DNA from: CADCTP01 sp963849885
Lineage (GTDB): Bacteria; Actinomycetota; Actinomycetes; Mycobacteriales; CADCTP01
Direction of reading: 5' to 3'
NCBI GenBank assembly: GCA_963849885.1
Contig: CAWKIV010000009.1
Coordinates: forward strand, 248,001 to 312,000
DNA: 64,000 nucleotides
Part shown: one piece after another, positions 34,353 through 41,644 of the stretch
Layout of the letters: the number at the start of each line of letters is the position of its first letter
Numbering within the stretch: position 1 is the first letter of the stretch
The notes under the pieces: model-generated
Told to the model about the DNA's origin: nothing
Database searches by the model: none
The model's input: the letters and a program-made list of their open reading frames with translations, nothing else
Program-made: the position numbers and the translations under genes

Positions 34353-35276
34353 TCACGGACCGCAGATCGCGAACGCGGCGACGTCCCAGCTGTCCGAGGA
34401 CGGGGTGCTCGCCACGGCGAAGACCTCGACCTGGGTCAGCGACAGCGGGTACACCGTCTGGATCGCGAGGCCGGGCGGCGAGCTCGTCAGGCCCGGCGGA
34501 AGGCCGCTGGTGCCCGCCCCCGCGCCGTGCACGTACTTGCCCTGCGGGCAGGTCACCTGGATGCCCCGGGAGTCCTCCGGCGCGTTGGGCGTGCCCTCGC
34601 CGACGACCTCGAAGGTGTTCGGCAGGGTCGCGCAGACCGCGTACGAGATGACGTTCCAGGTGGCCGGGTAGCCGTTGGCGTCCTCCTTGGCGACCGCCCG
34701 GACGATCTTCAGCGGGTCGTCGGACCGGTTGGTCTGCAGGGTGACCTGCCCGCCGGGGTTGTTGATCTGGGCCCCGGTGCCGAGCGTCTTGGTGCTGCCC
34801 GGGCAGGTCGCGACGGCCTGCTGCACCGAGCTGGACGACGGCGTCGTCGAGGCGGTGACGATCTGGTAGCCGGGCAGCTCGGGGGCGCAGAGCGCGTACG
34901 CCTCCAGCAGCCAGCTGGACGTGTTGCCGGGCGCGATCTCCTCGGCGGTGACCACGTAGCTGTCCAGGTTGCCGGAGTGCACCGGCTCCAGCCGGGTCAG
35001 CACCACCTTCCGCCCGTCGGTGGCCGACTGGGCGTTGACGAGGGCGCCGCCGCCGACCACCCGCTTGCCGGCCGGGCAGACCGCGATCGCCGTCTTCGGC
35101 GACACCGAGTCGGTCGGCGTCTTCGCGACGGCCCGGGCCAGCGCGGGCGGGGCCGCCGCCGGGGCGGCGGCGGGCGCCGCCGCGGGGGCGGCCGGTGCGC
35201 CGAAGGCCTGGGTCACCCCCAGCACCGCGATCCCGGCGGCCAGGGCCGCCCACGATCGTGTTCCGCGAACTCGCAT
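34353..35276 (-). CDS. Secreted protein with three Cys-bounded repeats, unknown function
   Basis: The 307-residue product has a signal peptide (about residues 1-27) and an Ala/Pro linker. Three related units of about 85 residues follow. Each opens with a CPxGK-like strand (AVCPAGKRVVGGGA; ATCPGSTKTLGTGA; VTCPQGKYVHGAGA) and closes with an aromatic-Ala-x-Cys strand (AYALC; SYAVC; AFAIC). The cysteines pair naturally as 67-130, 158-215 and 243-305. This suggests a disulphide-bonded, all-beta extracellular protein. ATG 35276 has a GAGGAG site 5-8 nt upstream. I do not recognise a named family. It stands alone between the SARP and VWA genes. Confidence 0.75.
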   Translation of the reverse strand: MRVRGTRSWAALAAGIAVLGVTQAFGAPAAPAAAPAAAPAAAPPALARAVAKTPTDSVSPKTAIAVCPAGKRVVGGGALVNAQSATDGRKVVLTRLEPVHSGNLDSYVVTAEEIAPGNTSSWLLEAYALCAPELPGYQIVTASTTPSSSSVQQAVATCPGSTKTLGTGAQINNPGGQVTLQTNRSDDPLKIVRAVAKEDANGYPATWNVISYAVCATLPNTFEVVGEGTPNAPEDSRGIQVTCPQGKYVHGAGAGTSGLPPGLTSSPPGLAIQTVYPLSLTQVEVFAVASTPSSDSWDVAAFAICGP

Positions 35277-35359
35277 GGACTCCTCCTCAGGAGCTGGTCA
35301 TGGAGTCCGTACGGTGGCCGCCGGCGGTGGGCAGCCGATGGGAAGCGGGTGGGAGGGGC

Positions 35360-36379
35360 TCAGCCGCTGCGCAGCCGGGGCTGCCGGATCGGGCCGGCCA
35401 GGGTGGCCGGCGTGCCGAGCAGCCGGTTGCTCCAGAGCAGCGACCCGGCCGCCGCCGCGAAGGCGAACAGCAGCCCGATGCCGACGAACCAGGTGGTGAT
35501 CTCGCGCCGCTCGACGGTGAAGCCGATCTGGCTGCCGAGGTCGCGGTAGACGCTGGACAGCTCCTCGGCGGACGCCGCCGCGTAGTAGCTGCCGCCGGTG
35601 CCCTCGGCGATGCCCTGCAGCTGCTCGTGGTTGACCGGCACCGCGACCCGGTCGCCCTCCAGCTCGATGAAGCCGCCGTCGGTGCCGAACGCGATGGTGG
35701 AGACCGGGATCTCCACCTGCTTCGCCGCCCCGATCGCCTGCTCCGGGCTGCGGCCCCAGGTGTTGCTGCCGTCGGACATGAGCACCAGCCGGGCCGGCGC
35801 CGCCTCGGCCGCGTCCTGGCCCTGCAGCTGCGACTGGAAGGTCCGGACCGCGTCCAGGCAGGAGAAGATCGCCTCCCCGATCGCGGTCCGCTCGGCCAGC
35901 TCCAGCGTGTCGATGGCGCGCAGCACCGCGGCCCGGTCGGTGGTCGGCGCGACCGCCACCGAGGCGGTGCCGGAGAAGGTGACCAGCCCGAGGTTGATCC
36001 GCGGCGGCAGCAGCCCGACGAACTCCTTCGCCGCCGTCTGCGCCGCCTCCAGCCGGTTGGGCTCGACGTCCTCGGCCCGCATCGAAAGCGACACATCGAT
36101 GGCCATCATCACGGTGGCCCGGTCCCGCGGCACCCGGGTGTCCTTGGTCGGCTTGGCCATCGCCACGGTCAGCGAGCTGAGCGCGAGCAGCAGCAGGGCG
36201 AAGGCGAGGTGCCGGCGCCAGCCGGGGCGGCGCGGGGCCAGCTTGCCGAGCAGCTCCAGGTTGGCGAAGCGGACCGCGTACGCCCGGCGGCGCAGCTGCA
36301 GCACGATGTAGAGCGCCAGCAGGGCGGCGACCGCGAGCAGCAGCCAGAGCCAGCCGGGGGTCAGGAAGGTACGGGTCAC
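35360..36379 (-). CDS. VWA-domain membrane protein (BatA-like)
   Basis: The 339-residue protein has an N-terminal helix pair (residues 8-26 and 57-75) and a C-terminal helix (about 290-315) around a von Willebrand A domain. The MIDAS metal motif is DVSLSM near residue 94, with the conserved Thr and Asp in later loops (ERTAIGEAI; LMSDGSNTWG). It is the last gene of a MoxR-DUF58-VWA operon. Such operons are found widely and are thought to act in protein maturation or chaperoning at the envelope. Its start overlaps the end of the DUF58 gene. Confidence 0.88.
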   Translation of the reverse strand: MTRTFLTPGWLWLLLAVAALLALYIVLQLRRRAYAVRFANLELLGKLAPRRPGWRRHLAFALLLLALSSLTVAMAKPTKDTRVPRDRATVMMAIDVSLSMRAEDVEPNRLEAAQTAAKEFVGLLPPRINLGLVTFSGTASVAVAPTTDRAAVLRAIDTLELAERTAIGEAIFSCLDAVRTFQSQLQGQDAAEAAPARLVLMSDGSNTWGRSPEQAIGAAKQVEIPVSTIAFGTDGGFIELEGDRVAVPVNHEQLQGIAEGTGGSYYAAASAEELSSVYRDLGSQIGFTVERREITTWFVGIGLLFAFAAAAGSLLWSNRLLGTPATLAGPIRQPRLRSG

Positions 36380-37341
36380 CGCAGCGCTCCTCCGGACGCG
36401 CCGCGCCGGCGCGCGGCGACGAAGCGGACCATGTCCACGAGCCAGTCCCGGTCGGTCCGCAGCTGCAGGTGGGCCGCGCCGGCCCGGCGCAGCGCGGCGG
36501 CGATGTCCGCCCGCTGCTGGACCGCCGCCTCCGCGTACGACCGGCGCAGCTCCTTCTTGCCGGTCTGCACCTCCAGCAGCCTGCCGCTCTCCGGGTCGAC
36601 GAGGGTGAGCAGGCCGACCTCCGGGAGGCCGAGCTCCACCGGGTCCAGCACCTCGACGGCGAGCACGTCGTGCCGGGTGGCCAGCGCCCGCAGCGGGCGC
36701 TCCCAGTCGGGCGTCGGGGACGAGTCGCCGAGGAAGTCGGAGACGACCACCGCGAAGCCGCGCCGCCGCGGCGGCCGGCGCAGCCCCTCCAGCGCCTCGG
36801 CCAGGTCACCGCGCCGGCCGCGCTCCGAGCGCGGCGCGAGCGCCAGCTTGTGCAGCAGCGTGGTGGTGTGCACGCGGCCGGACTTGGCCGGGTAGCGGTG
36901 CACCGACTCGCCGGTGGTGAGCAGCGCGCCGATCCGGTTGCCGCCGCGCCCGGTGAGGTGGGCGACCGCGGCGACCGCGGCCACCGCGAGGTCCCGCTTC
37001 TCGCACCGGGCGGTGCCGAAGTCCAGGCTGGGCGACAGGTCGACCACCACCCAGGTCTCCAGCTCGCGGTCGGCGATGGTCTGCCGGACGTGCGGCACCG
37101 TGGTGCGGGCGGTCACCGGCCAGTCCATCCGGCGGACGTCGTCGCCGGCGTGGTACTCCCGGGACTCCCCCGCCTCGCTGCCCGGCCCGGGCACCAGGCC
37201 CAGGTGGTTGCCCTGCAGCAGGCCGTCCAGCCGGCGCCGGATGGTCAGCTCCAGCCGGCGCAGCACCGCCGCCGCCTCCGCCGGGCCGGCGTCCCGCAGC
37301 GAGAGCGCGGCGGTCGCGTCGGCGGCGGGCGGGGACGTCAC
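36376..37341 (-). CDS. DUF58 domain protein
   Basis: The 321-residue protein shows the DUF58 signature GESREYHAGDDVRRMDWPVTART near residue 60 and a VWA-like core (WVVVDLSPSLDFG, then AVVVSDFLGD). It lacks the long N-terminal membrane pair of BatB-like proteins and appears soluble. Genes on both sides overlap by a few bases (MoxR upstream, VWA downstream), so all three are co-translated. The operon is conserved, but its biochemical task in actinobacteria is not established. Confidence 0.88.
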   Translation of the reverse strand: MTSPPAADATAALSLRDAGPAEAAAVLRRLELTIRRRLDGLLQGNHLGLVPGPGSEAGESREYHAGDDVRRMDWPVTARTTVPHVRQTIADRELETWVVVDLSPSLDFGTARCEKRDLAVAAVAAVAHLTGRGGNRIGALLTTGESVHRYPAKSGRVHTTTLLHKLALAPRSERGRRGDLAEALEGLRRPPRRRGFAVVVSDFLGDSSPTPDWERPLRALATRHDVLAVEVLDPVELGLPEVGLLTLVDPESGRLLEVQTGKKELRRSYAEAAVQQRADIAAALRRAGAAHLQLRTDRDWLVDMVRFVAARRRGASGGALR

Positions 37342-38465
37342 GCCGAGCGCTCCCGGGCGTCGGCGTCCGGCGCCGGCACGGTCGGGCCGGTGGTCGGGGC
37401 CGCGTAGCCGCCGCCCTGGGCGCCGTACGGCCCGCCGGCGGCCCGCTGCCGCGGCGTCACCTGCGGCAGCGGCACGCTCTGCAGCACCCGGTGCACGACG
37501 TGCTCGGCCGGCACGCCGTCGGCCAGCGCGTCGTACGACAGCACCAGCCGGTGCCGGAGCACGTCGGCGGCGATGTCGAGCACGTCCTGCGGCAGCACGT
37601 AGTCCCGGCCGCGCATCAGCGCCAGCCCCCGGGCGGCGGCGATCATGCCGAGCGAGGCGCGCGGGCTCGCCCCGTACGCCACCCAGCCGGCGACGTCGGC
37701 CATCCCGTGGTCGGCCGGGGTGCGGGTGGACAGCACCAGCCGGACCACGTAGTCGACCAGCGCGTGGTGCACGAAGACGTTGCTGGCCGCGCGCTGCAGC
37801 CGCAGCAGGTCGGCCGGGGAGAGCACCTGGTCCGCCGCGGGCGGCTGGACGCCCATCCGGTAGACGATCTCCCGCTCCTCCTCGCCGGTCGGGTAGTCCA
37901 CCACGACCTTCATCAGGAAGCGGTCCCGCTGCGCCTCGGGCAGCGGGTAGACGCCCTCGGACTCGATCGGGTTCTGGGTGGCCAGCACCAGGAACGGCTG
38001 GGGCATCGGGTAGGTCGTGCCGCCGATCGAGACCTGCCCCTGGGACATCACCTCGAGCAGCGCGGACTGCACCTTGGCCGGCGCCCGGTTGATCTCGTCG
38101 GTGAGCACGAAGTTGGCGAAGACCGGGCCGAGCTCGGTGTCGAAGCGGTCGGAGCCGGGCTTGAAGATGCGCGTCCCGACGATGTCCGAGGGGACCAGGT
38201 CGGGGGTGAACTGCAGCCGGGAGAAGGTGCCGCCGGCGACCGCGGCGAGCGTCTCCACGGCCAGCGTCTTGGCCACCCCGGGCACGCCCTCGAGCAGGCA
38301 GTGGCCCTTCGCCAGCAGGCAGACGAGCATCCGCTCGACCATCCGGTCCTGCCCGACGATGACCCGCTTCACCTCGAAGAGGGCCCGCTCCAGCAGGGCC
38401 GCGTCCCGCGCCGGGGTGGACGCCGGGGCCTCGCTGCCGGAAGTCCCGCCGGGCGTGTCAACCAT
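37338..38465 (-). CDS. MoxR-family AAA+ ATPase
   Basis: The 375-residue ATPase has Walker A GVPGVAKTL near residue 63 and Walker B VLTDEINRAP near 121. Sensor 1 is in LATQNPIESEGVYPLPEAQRDRF. The sensor 2 and lid region follows, and the C-terminus is Gly/Pro-rich. MoxR ATPases act as chaperones for VWA-domain partners, encoded here by the next two genes. ATG 38465 is chosen over an earlier in-frame ATG because the conserved protein starts here and the upstream extension is Arg-rich. Confidence 0.92.
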   Translation of the reverse strand: MVDTPGGTSGSEAPASTPARDAALLERALFEVKRVIVGQDRMVERMLVCLLAKGHCLLEGVPGVAKTLAVETLAAVAGGTFSRLQFTPDLVPSDIVGTRIFKPGSDRFDTELGPVFANFVLTDEINRAPAKVQSALLEVMSQGQVSIGGTTYPMPQPFLVLATQNPIESEGVYPLPEAQRDRFLMKVVVDYPTGEEEREIVYRMGVQPPAADQVLSPADLLRLQRAASNVFVHHALVDYVVRLVLSTRTPADHGMADVAGWVAYGASPRASLGMIAAARGLALMRGRDYVLPQDVLDIAADVLRHRLVLSYDALADGVPAEHVVHRVLQSVPLPQVTPRQRAAGGPYGAQGGGYAAPTTGPTVPAPDADARERSA

Positions 38466-38712
38466 CCGCTCCCCAAACCCTTTCCTGAGCCGCCGTGGCC
38501 GGGGCGGTGGCCGGCGCACGCCGGCCCGCACCCGATGCTGCACCGAGCCAACCGCACGACCCGTGAGGAGGGCGTGAGGTCGGCTGAACCGGCCGCGCCG
38601 GCTGGCGCGAACGTCACGCTGAGGGGGTCTGCGGGCCCCGCTGCCGCCGTTCGGGTGATCTTCGGACGCGTTGTCGCACCATGCCGTCGCCCTGGTGTAG
38701 CTTTGCTCTCGC

Positions 38713-38742
38713 GTCGGGCGGCTCCCCCCGTGGCCGCCCGAC
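38713..38742 (+). promoter_or_regulatory. 10-bp inverted repeat with T-rich follower before the small Zn-protein gene
   Basis: GTCGGGCGGC (38713-38722) and GCCGCCCGAC (38733-38742) are perfect complements with a 10-nt C-rich loop. They are followed by GCCTTATTGTCT. If transcription starts upstream (a TGTAGCTTT motif near 38696-38704 is a candidate) this would be an attenuator. Otherwise it fills the -35 region of the TATTGT promoter and may be an operator. Confidence 0.5.
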
Positions 38743-38746
38743 GCCT

Positions 38747-38752
38747 TATTGT
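38747..38752 (+). promoter_or_regulatory. -10 element of a leaderless small gene
   Basis: TATTGT (38747-38752) lies 6 nt before GTG 38759. No ribosome site is seen. Confidence 0.4.
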
Positions 38753-38758
38753 CTGTCG

Positions 38759-38956
38759 GTGACCGCTCCCGACGACGTCCCCCGGTGCTCCGCCAAGGGC
38801 TGCCGGGCGCCCGCGACGTGGACGCTGAGCTGGCGCAACCCCCGCATCCACACCGCGGACCGGGTCAAGCAGTGGCTCGCCTGTGACGAGCACCGCGGCC
38901 CGCTGGCCGACTTCCTGGCCCGCCGCGACTTCCCGCTCGAGGTCAGCCCGCGCTAG
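38759..38956 (+). CDS. Small conserved actinobacterial protein, putative zinc-binding
   Basis: The 65-residue protein contains CSAKGC (Cys10, Cys15), a Trp-rich middle (ATWTLSWRNPRIHT) and CDEH (Cys42, His45), spaced like a small zinc ribbon. From memory it resembles a family of short actinobacterial proteins, sometimes labelled acetone carboxylase by mistake; function unknown. GTG 38759 follows a -10 at leaderless spacing; starts further upstream would run through the hairpin. Its TAG shares bases with the stop of the converging reductase gene. Confidence 0.75.
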   Translation: MTAPDDVPRCSAKGCRAPATWTLSWRNPRIHTADRVKQWLACDEHRGPLADFLARRDFPLEVSPR

Positions 38957-39513
38957 CGCCGGACGCGGTAGCGGAGGAGGACCACGCCGCCGCCGAAGCG
39001 GCGCTCCTCCCGCAGCTCGAGGTCGAGCCGCAGGCCGCGCGGCAGGGCCGGCTTGCCGCCGCCGACCGAGACCGGGTTGAGGTAGAAGCTGCACTCGTCG
39101 ACCAGCCCGGCCCGCAGCGCGACCGCGGCCAGCTCGGCGCCGGCGACGGACACCTCCGCGGTCGCCGCCCCGACCAGCGCCCGCACGGCGGCCGGGTCGA
39201 AGTCGCGCTCGATCCGGGTGCGCTCGCTGGCCACCCGGTCCAGCGTCCGGGAGTAGACGACCTTCTCCGCGGCCTGCCAGACCGCGGCGAACTCCCGCAT
39301 CACGGCCGAGTCGCCGGCGAAGTCGTCCGGGCGCTCCCAGACCGCCATCACCTCGTACATCCGGCGGCCGAGCAGGTACGTGCCCACCGCCCGCGTGGCG
39401 TCGTTGACGTGCGCGTGCACCTCGTCGTCCGGTGCGGCCCAGTCGAAACCGCCGGACTCGTCCTCGAGGTAGCCGTCGAGCGAGGTGATCGCGGTGTACG
39501 TGAGCTTCGCCAT
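38953..39513 (-). CDS. Dihydrofolate reductase-like / RibD C-terminal domain protein
   Basis: The 186-residue protein matches the RibD_C family: N-terminal KLTYTAITSLDGYLEDESGGFDW, GRRMYEVM, and KVVYSRTLDRVASERT, then a Gly-rich strand near VGGGKPALP. These proteins bind NADPH in a DHFR fold, but those outside riboflavin operons have no proven substrate. ATG 39513 lies 6 nt after a minus-strand -10 (TAAGGT). It is divergent from nadC with a 22-bp gap. Confidence 0.88.
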   Translation of the reverse strand: MAKLTYTAITSLDGYLEDESGGFDWAAPDDEVHAHVNDATRAVGTYLLGRRMYEVMAVWERPDDFAGDSAVMREFAAVWQAAEKVVYSRTLDRVASERTRIERDFDPAAVRALVGAATAEVSVAGAELAAVALRAGLVDECSFYLNPVSVGGGKPALPRGLRLDLELREERRFGGGVVLLRYRVRR

Positions 39514-39535
39514 GCCGGCACCTTAGGGTGACCGG
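39514..39535. promoter_or_regulatory. 22-bp bidirectional promoter with overlapping -10 elements
   Basis: The complete gap between the RibD-like gene (minus) and nadC (plus) is 22 bp. Plus: TAGGGT (39524-39529) then 6 nt to GTG 39536. Minus: TAAGGT (39525 down to 39520) then 6 nt to ATG 39513. The two hexamers share two base pairs, so RNA polymerase could not occupy both. Same design as 28636-28659. Confidence 0.65.
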
Positions 39536-40399
39536 GTGGAGTTGCCGGTGGAGGCGGTGCGGGACGTGGTCCGCCGGGCGCTGGCCGAGGACGCCGCCGG
39601 CGACGACGTGACCACCCGGTGGAGCGTGCCGGCCGGCCTGGTCGCCACCGGCACGGTGCGGGCCAAGGAGCCGGGCGTGGTCGCCGGGCTGCCGGTCGCC
39701 GCCGAGGTCTTCGCCGCGGTCGACCCGCAGCTGCGGGTCGACCTGCTGTCGGCCGACGGCGCCGCGGTCGCGCCCGGGCAGCCGCTGCTGGCCGTCCGCG
39801 GCCCGGCCCGCGCGGTCGTCACCGCGGAGCGGACCGCGCTCAACCTGCTGCAGCGGATGAGCGGGATCGCCACCGCGGCGGCCGCCTTCGTGGCCGCGGT
39901 CGACGGCCTGCCGGTGCGGATCCTGGACACCCGCAAGACCGCGCCCGGGCTGCGGCTGCTGGACAAGTACGCGGTGGCGGCCGGCGGCGCCGCCAACCAC
40001 CGCCGCGACCTGGCCGCGATGGTGCTGCTGAAGGAAAATCACGTGGCCGCCGCCGGCGGGATCACCGCCGCGATCGCGGCGGTGCGGGCCGGGATGGCGG
40101 CGGAGGGCCGCGAGCTGCTGGTGGACGTCGAGGTGGAGACCGTCGAGCAGGCCGCCGAGGCGCTGCGGGCCGGCGCGTCCTGGCTGCTGCTGGACAACAT
40201 GACGCCGGCGGACCTGCGCCGGGCGGTCGCGCTGCGGGCCGAGCTGGCCGGCGACCGGCCGGTCACCCTGGAGGCGTCCGGCAACGTCACCCTGGACACC
40301 GTCCGCGGGATCGCCGCCACCGGGGTGGACGCCGTCTCCGTCGGCGCCCTCACGCACAGCGTCCGCGCCCTCGACCTCACCCTGCTCCTGGACCGCTGA
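39536..40399 (+). CDS. nadC: Nicotinate-nucleotide pyrophosphorylase (carboxylating)
   Basis: The 287-residue enzyme converts quinolinate and PRPP to nicotinate mononucleotide in de novo NAD synthesis. Signatures seen: ALAEDAAGDDVTTRW, the helix AERTALNLLQRMSGIAT, the phosphoribosyl/quinolinate-binding LDTRKTAPGLRLLDKYAV, HRRDLAAMVLLKENH and LEASGNVTLDTVRGIAATGVDAVSVGALTH. Length is normal. nadA and nadB are not in the window. Probably leaderless. Confidence 0.95.
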   Translation: MELPVEAVRDVVRRALAEDAAGDDVTTRWSVPAGLVATGTVRAKEPGVVAGLPVAAEVFAAVDPQLRVDLLSADGAAVAPGQPLLAVRGPARAVVTAERTALNLLQRMSGIATAAAAFVAAVDGLPVRILDTRKTAPGLRLLDKYAVAAGGAANHRRDLAAMVLLKENHVAAAGGITAAIAAVRAGMAAEGRELLVDVEVETVEQAAEALRAGASWLLLDNMTPADLRRAVALRAELAGDRPVTLEASGNVTLDTVRGIAATGVDAVSVGALTHSVRALDLTLLLDR

Positions 40400-40479
40400 C
40401 GATCACCTTTGCGCGTGTCCTCGTGCGGACACGCCGTACCAGGCGGCACCGCCGGCGAGCCGGCGCGCATAGGTGATCG
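40400..40479. ncRNA. Three-stem structured element after nadC
   Basis: CGATCACCT (40400-40408) is complementary to AGGTGATCG (40471-40479), closing a region with two inner hairpins. The first is GCGTGTCC/GGACACGC around a TCGTGC loop. The second is GCCGG/CCGGC around CGAG (about 40451-40463). It begins right after the nadC stop in the gap between converging genes. It could be a shared terminator or a small RNA; no known family is recognised. Confidence 0.4.
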
Positions 40480-40616
40480 GCTCGACCATCTGCCGATGCG
40501 GACCTGGGCGGGCGGGCCGCGGCAACCCGGGTCGTCGATGCCGTGATCGGGTCGGCTACCCGCCGATGGCCGACATGGGGCGGGCGGGCTGCAGGAAGCC
40601 GGGGTCGTCGATGCCG
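40475..40616. repeat. Diverged tandem duplication of the moaA 3' end
   Basis: Two units of about 70 bp lie head to tail, starting at GATCGG 40475 and 40545. They share GCCGATG, GGCGGGCGGG and GGGTCGTCGATGCCGT at matching positions, with one to two base gaps. The second unit contains the moaA stop (40556-40558) and its last 19 codons. The first, outside the gene, still encodes HGIDDPG and an IG-like end on the minus strand. Confidence 0.75.
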
Positions 40617-41596
40617 TGGCCGGCCCGCTTGCCGGCGAGCGACGCGACGAACCGCCGGGCCAGCTCGGCGTCGTCCGCGCCGGCCCGCAGCGCGGCGCGC
40701 AGGTCGCTCTCCTCGGTGGCGAACAGGCAGTTGCGCAGCTGGCCGTCCGCGGTCAGCCGGACCCGGTCGCAGGCCCCGCAGAAGGGGCGGGTCACCGAGC
40801 CGACGATGCCCACCCGGGGCGCCGGCCCGGCGACGGGGGCCCAGGAGCCGCGGTCCGGACCGTCCAGCACCGTCCAGGTCTCCGCCGGGGCGCTGCCGCG
40901 GTCCGGGTCCGGCACCGGGGCCAGCTCGTACACCGGGCGGAGCGCGGCCAGCACCTCGTCCGCGGTCACCATGGCCGCGCGGTCCCAGGCGTGCTGCGCG
41001 TCCAGCGGCATCTGCTCGATGAAGCGCAGCTCGTACCCCTCCGCCAGGGCCCAGCCGAGCAGCGCCGGCGCCTCGTCGTCGTTGACCCCGCGCAGCAGCA
41101 CCGCGTTGACCTTGACCGGCCCCAGCCCGGCGGCGCGGGCCGCGGCCAGCCCGGCCAGCACCTGGGCGTGCTTGTCCCGGAAGGTGATCCGCTTGAAGCG
41201 CGCCGGGTCGAGCGTGTCCAGGCTGACGTTGACCCGGTCCAGCCCGGCCGCGGCCAGCGCGGCGGCGTCCCGGCCGAGCAGGATGCCGTTGGTGGTGACC
41301 GACAGCTCCGGCCGCGGCCGCAGCGCGGCCAGCCGGGCGACCAGCTCCGGCACGCCCCGGCGCAGCAGCGGCTCGCCGCCGGTGAGCCGGACCTCCCGGA
41401 CGCCGAGCGAGACCGCGACGCCGACCAGCCGGACCAGCTCGTCGTCGGTGAGCAGCTCCGCCTTGGGCAGCCAGGGCAGTCCTTCGGGGGGCATGCAGTA
41501 TGCGCAGCGCAGCGAGCAGCGGTCGATCAGCGACACCCGCAGGTCGGTCGCCACCCGGCCGTAGCGGTCCACCAGGACCCCGCCGCGCTTCCCCAC
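40556..41596 (-). CDS. moaA: GTP 3',8-cyclase MoaA (molybdenum cofactor synthesis)
   Basis: The 346-residue radical SAM enzyme has both cluster sites: C27-C31-C34 (CSLRCAYC) and C-terminal CGACDRVRL...GQLRNCLF. Also present are the GGEPLLRRGV motif and the essential GG terminus (SAIGG). It makes the first pterin intermediate of molybdenum cofactor. GTG 41596 lies 6 nt after TAGTGT, a leaderless arrangement. Other moa genes are not in the window. Its 3' end has been duplicated downstream. Confidence 0.95.
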   Translation of the reverse strand: MGKRGGVLVDRYGRVATDLRVSLIDRCSLRCAYCMPPEGLPWLPKAELLTDDELVRLVGVAVSLGVREVRLTGGEPLLRRGVPELVARLAALRPRPELSVTTNGILLGRDAAALAAAGLDRVNVSLDTLDPARFKRITFRDKHAQVLAGLAAARAAGLGPVKVNAVLLRGVNDDEAPALLGWALAEGYELRFIEQMPLDAQHAWDRAAMVTADEVLAALRPVYELAPVPDPDRGSAPAETWTVLDGPDRGSWAPVAGPAPRVGIVGSVTRPFCGACDRVRLTADGQLRNCLFATEESDLRAALRAGADDAELARRFVASLAGKRAGHGIDDPGFLQPARPMSAIGG

Positions 41597-41602
41597 CCCG
41601 CC

Positions 41603-41608
41603 ACACTA
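41603..41608 (-). promoter_or_regulatory. -10 element of leaderless moaA
   Basis: On the minus strand TAGTGT (41608 down to 41603) is followed by 6 nt and GTG 41596. No ribosome site is present. Confidence 0.4.
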
Positions 41609-41644
41609 TGCGCTCGGCGCCCCGGAGGTCGCGGGCTCGTCCCC

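Noticed and set aside
30916..38465. Biosynthetic gene cluster around the SARP regulator
   Set aside because: No synthase, carrier protein or tailoring genes are adjacent; neighbours are a secreted protein and the MoxR operon.
40400..40555. Molybdenum cofactor riboswitch for moaA
   Set aside because: The structured element is downstream of moaA, not in its leader; moaA appears leaderless.
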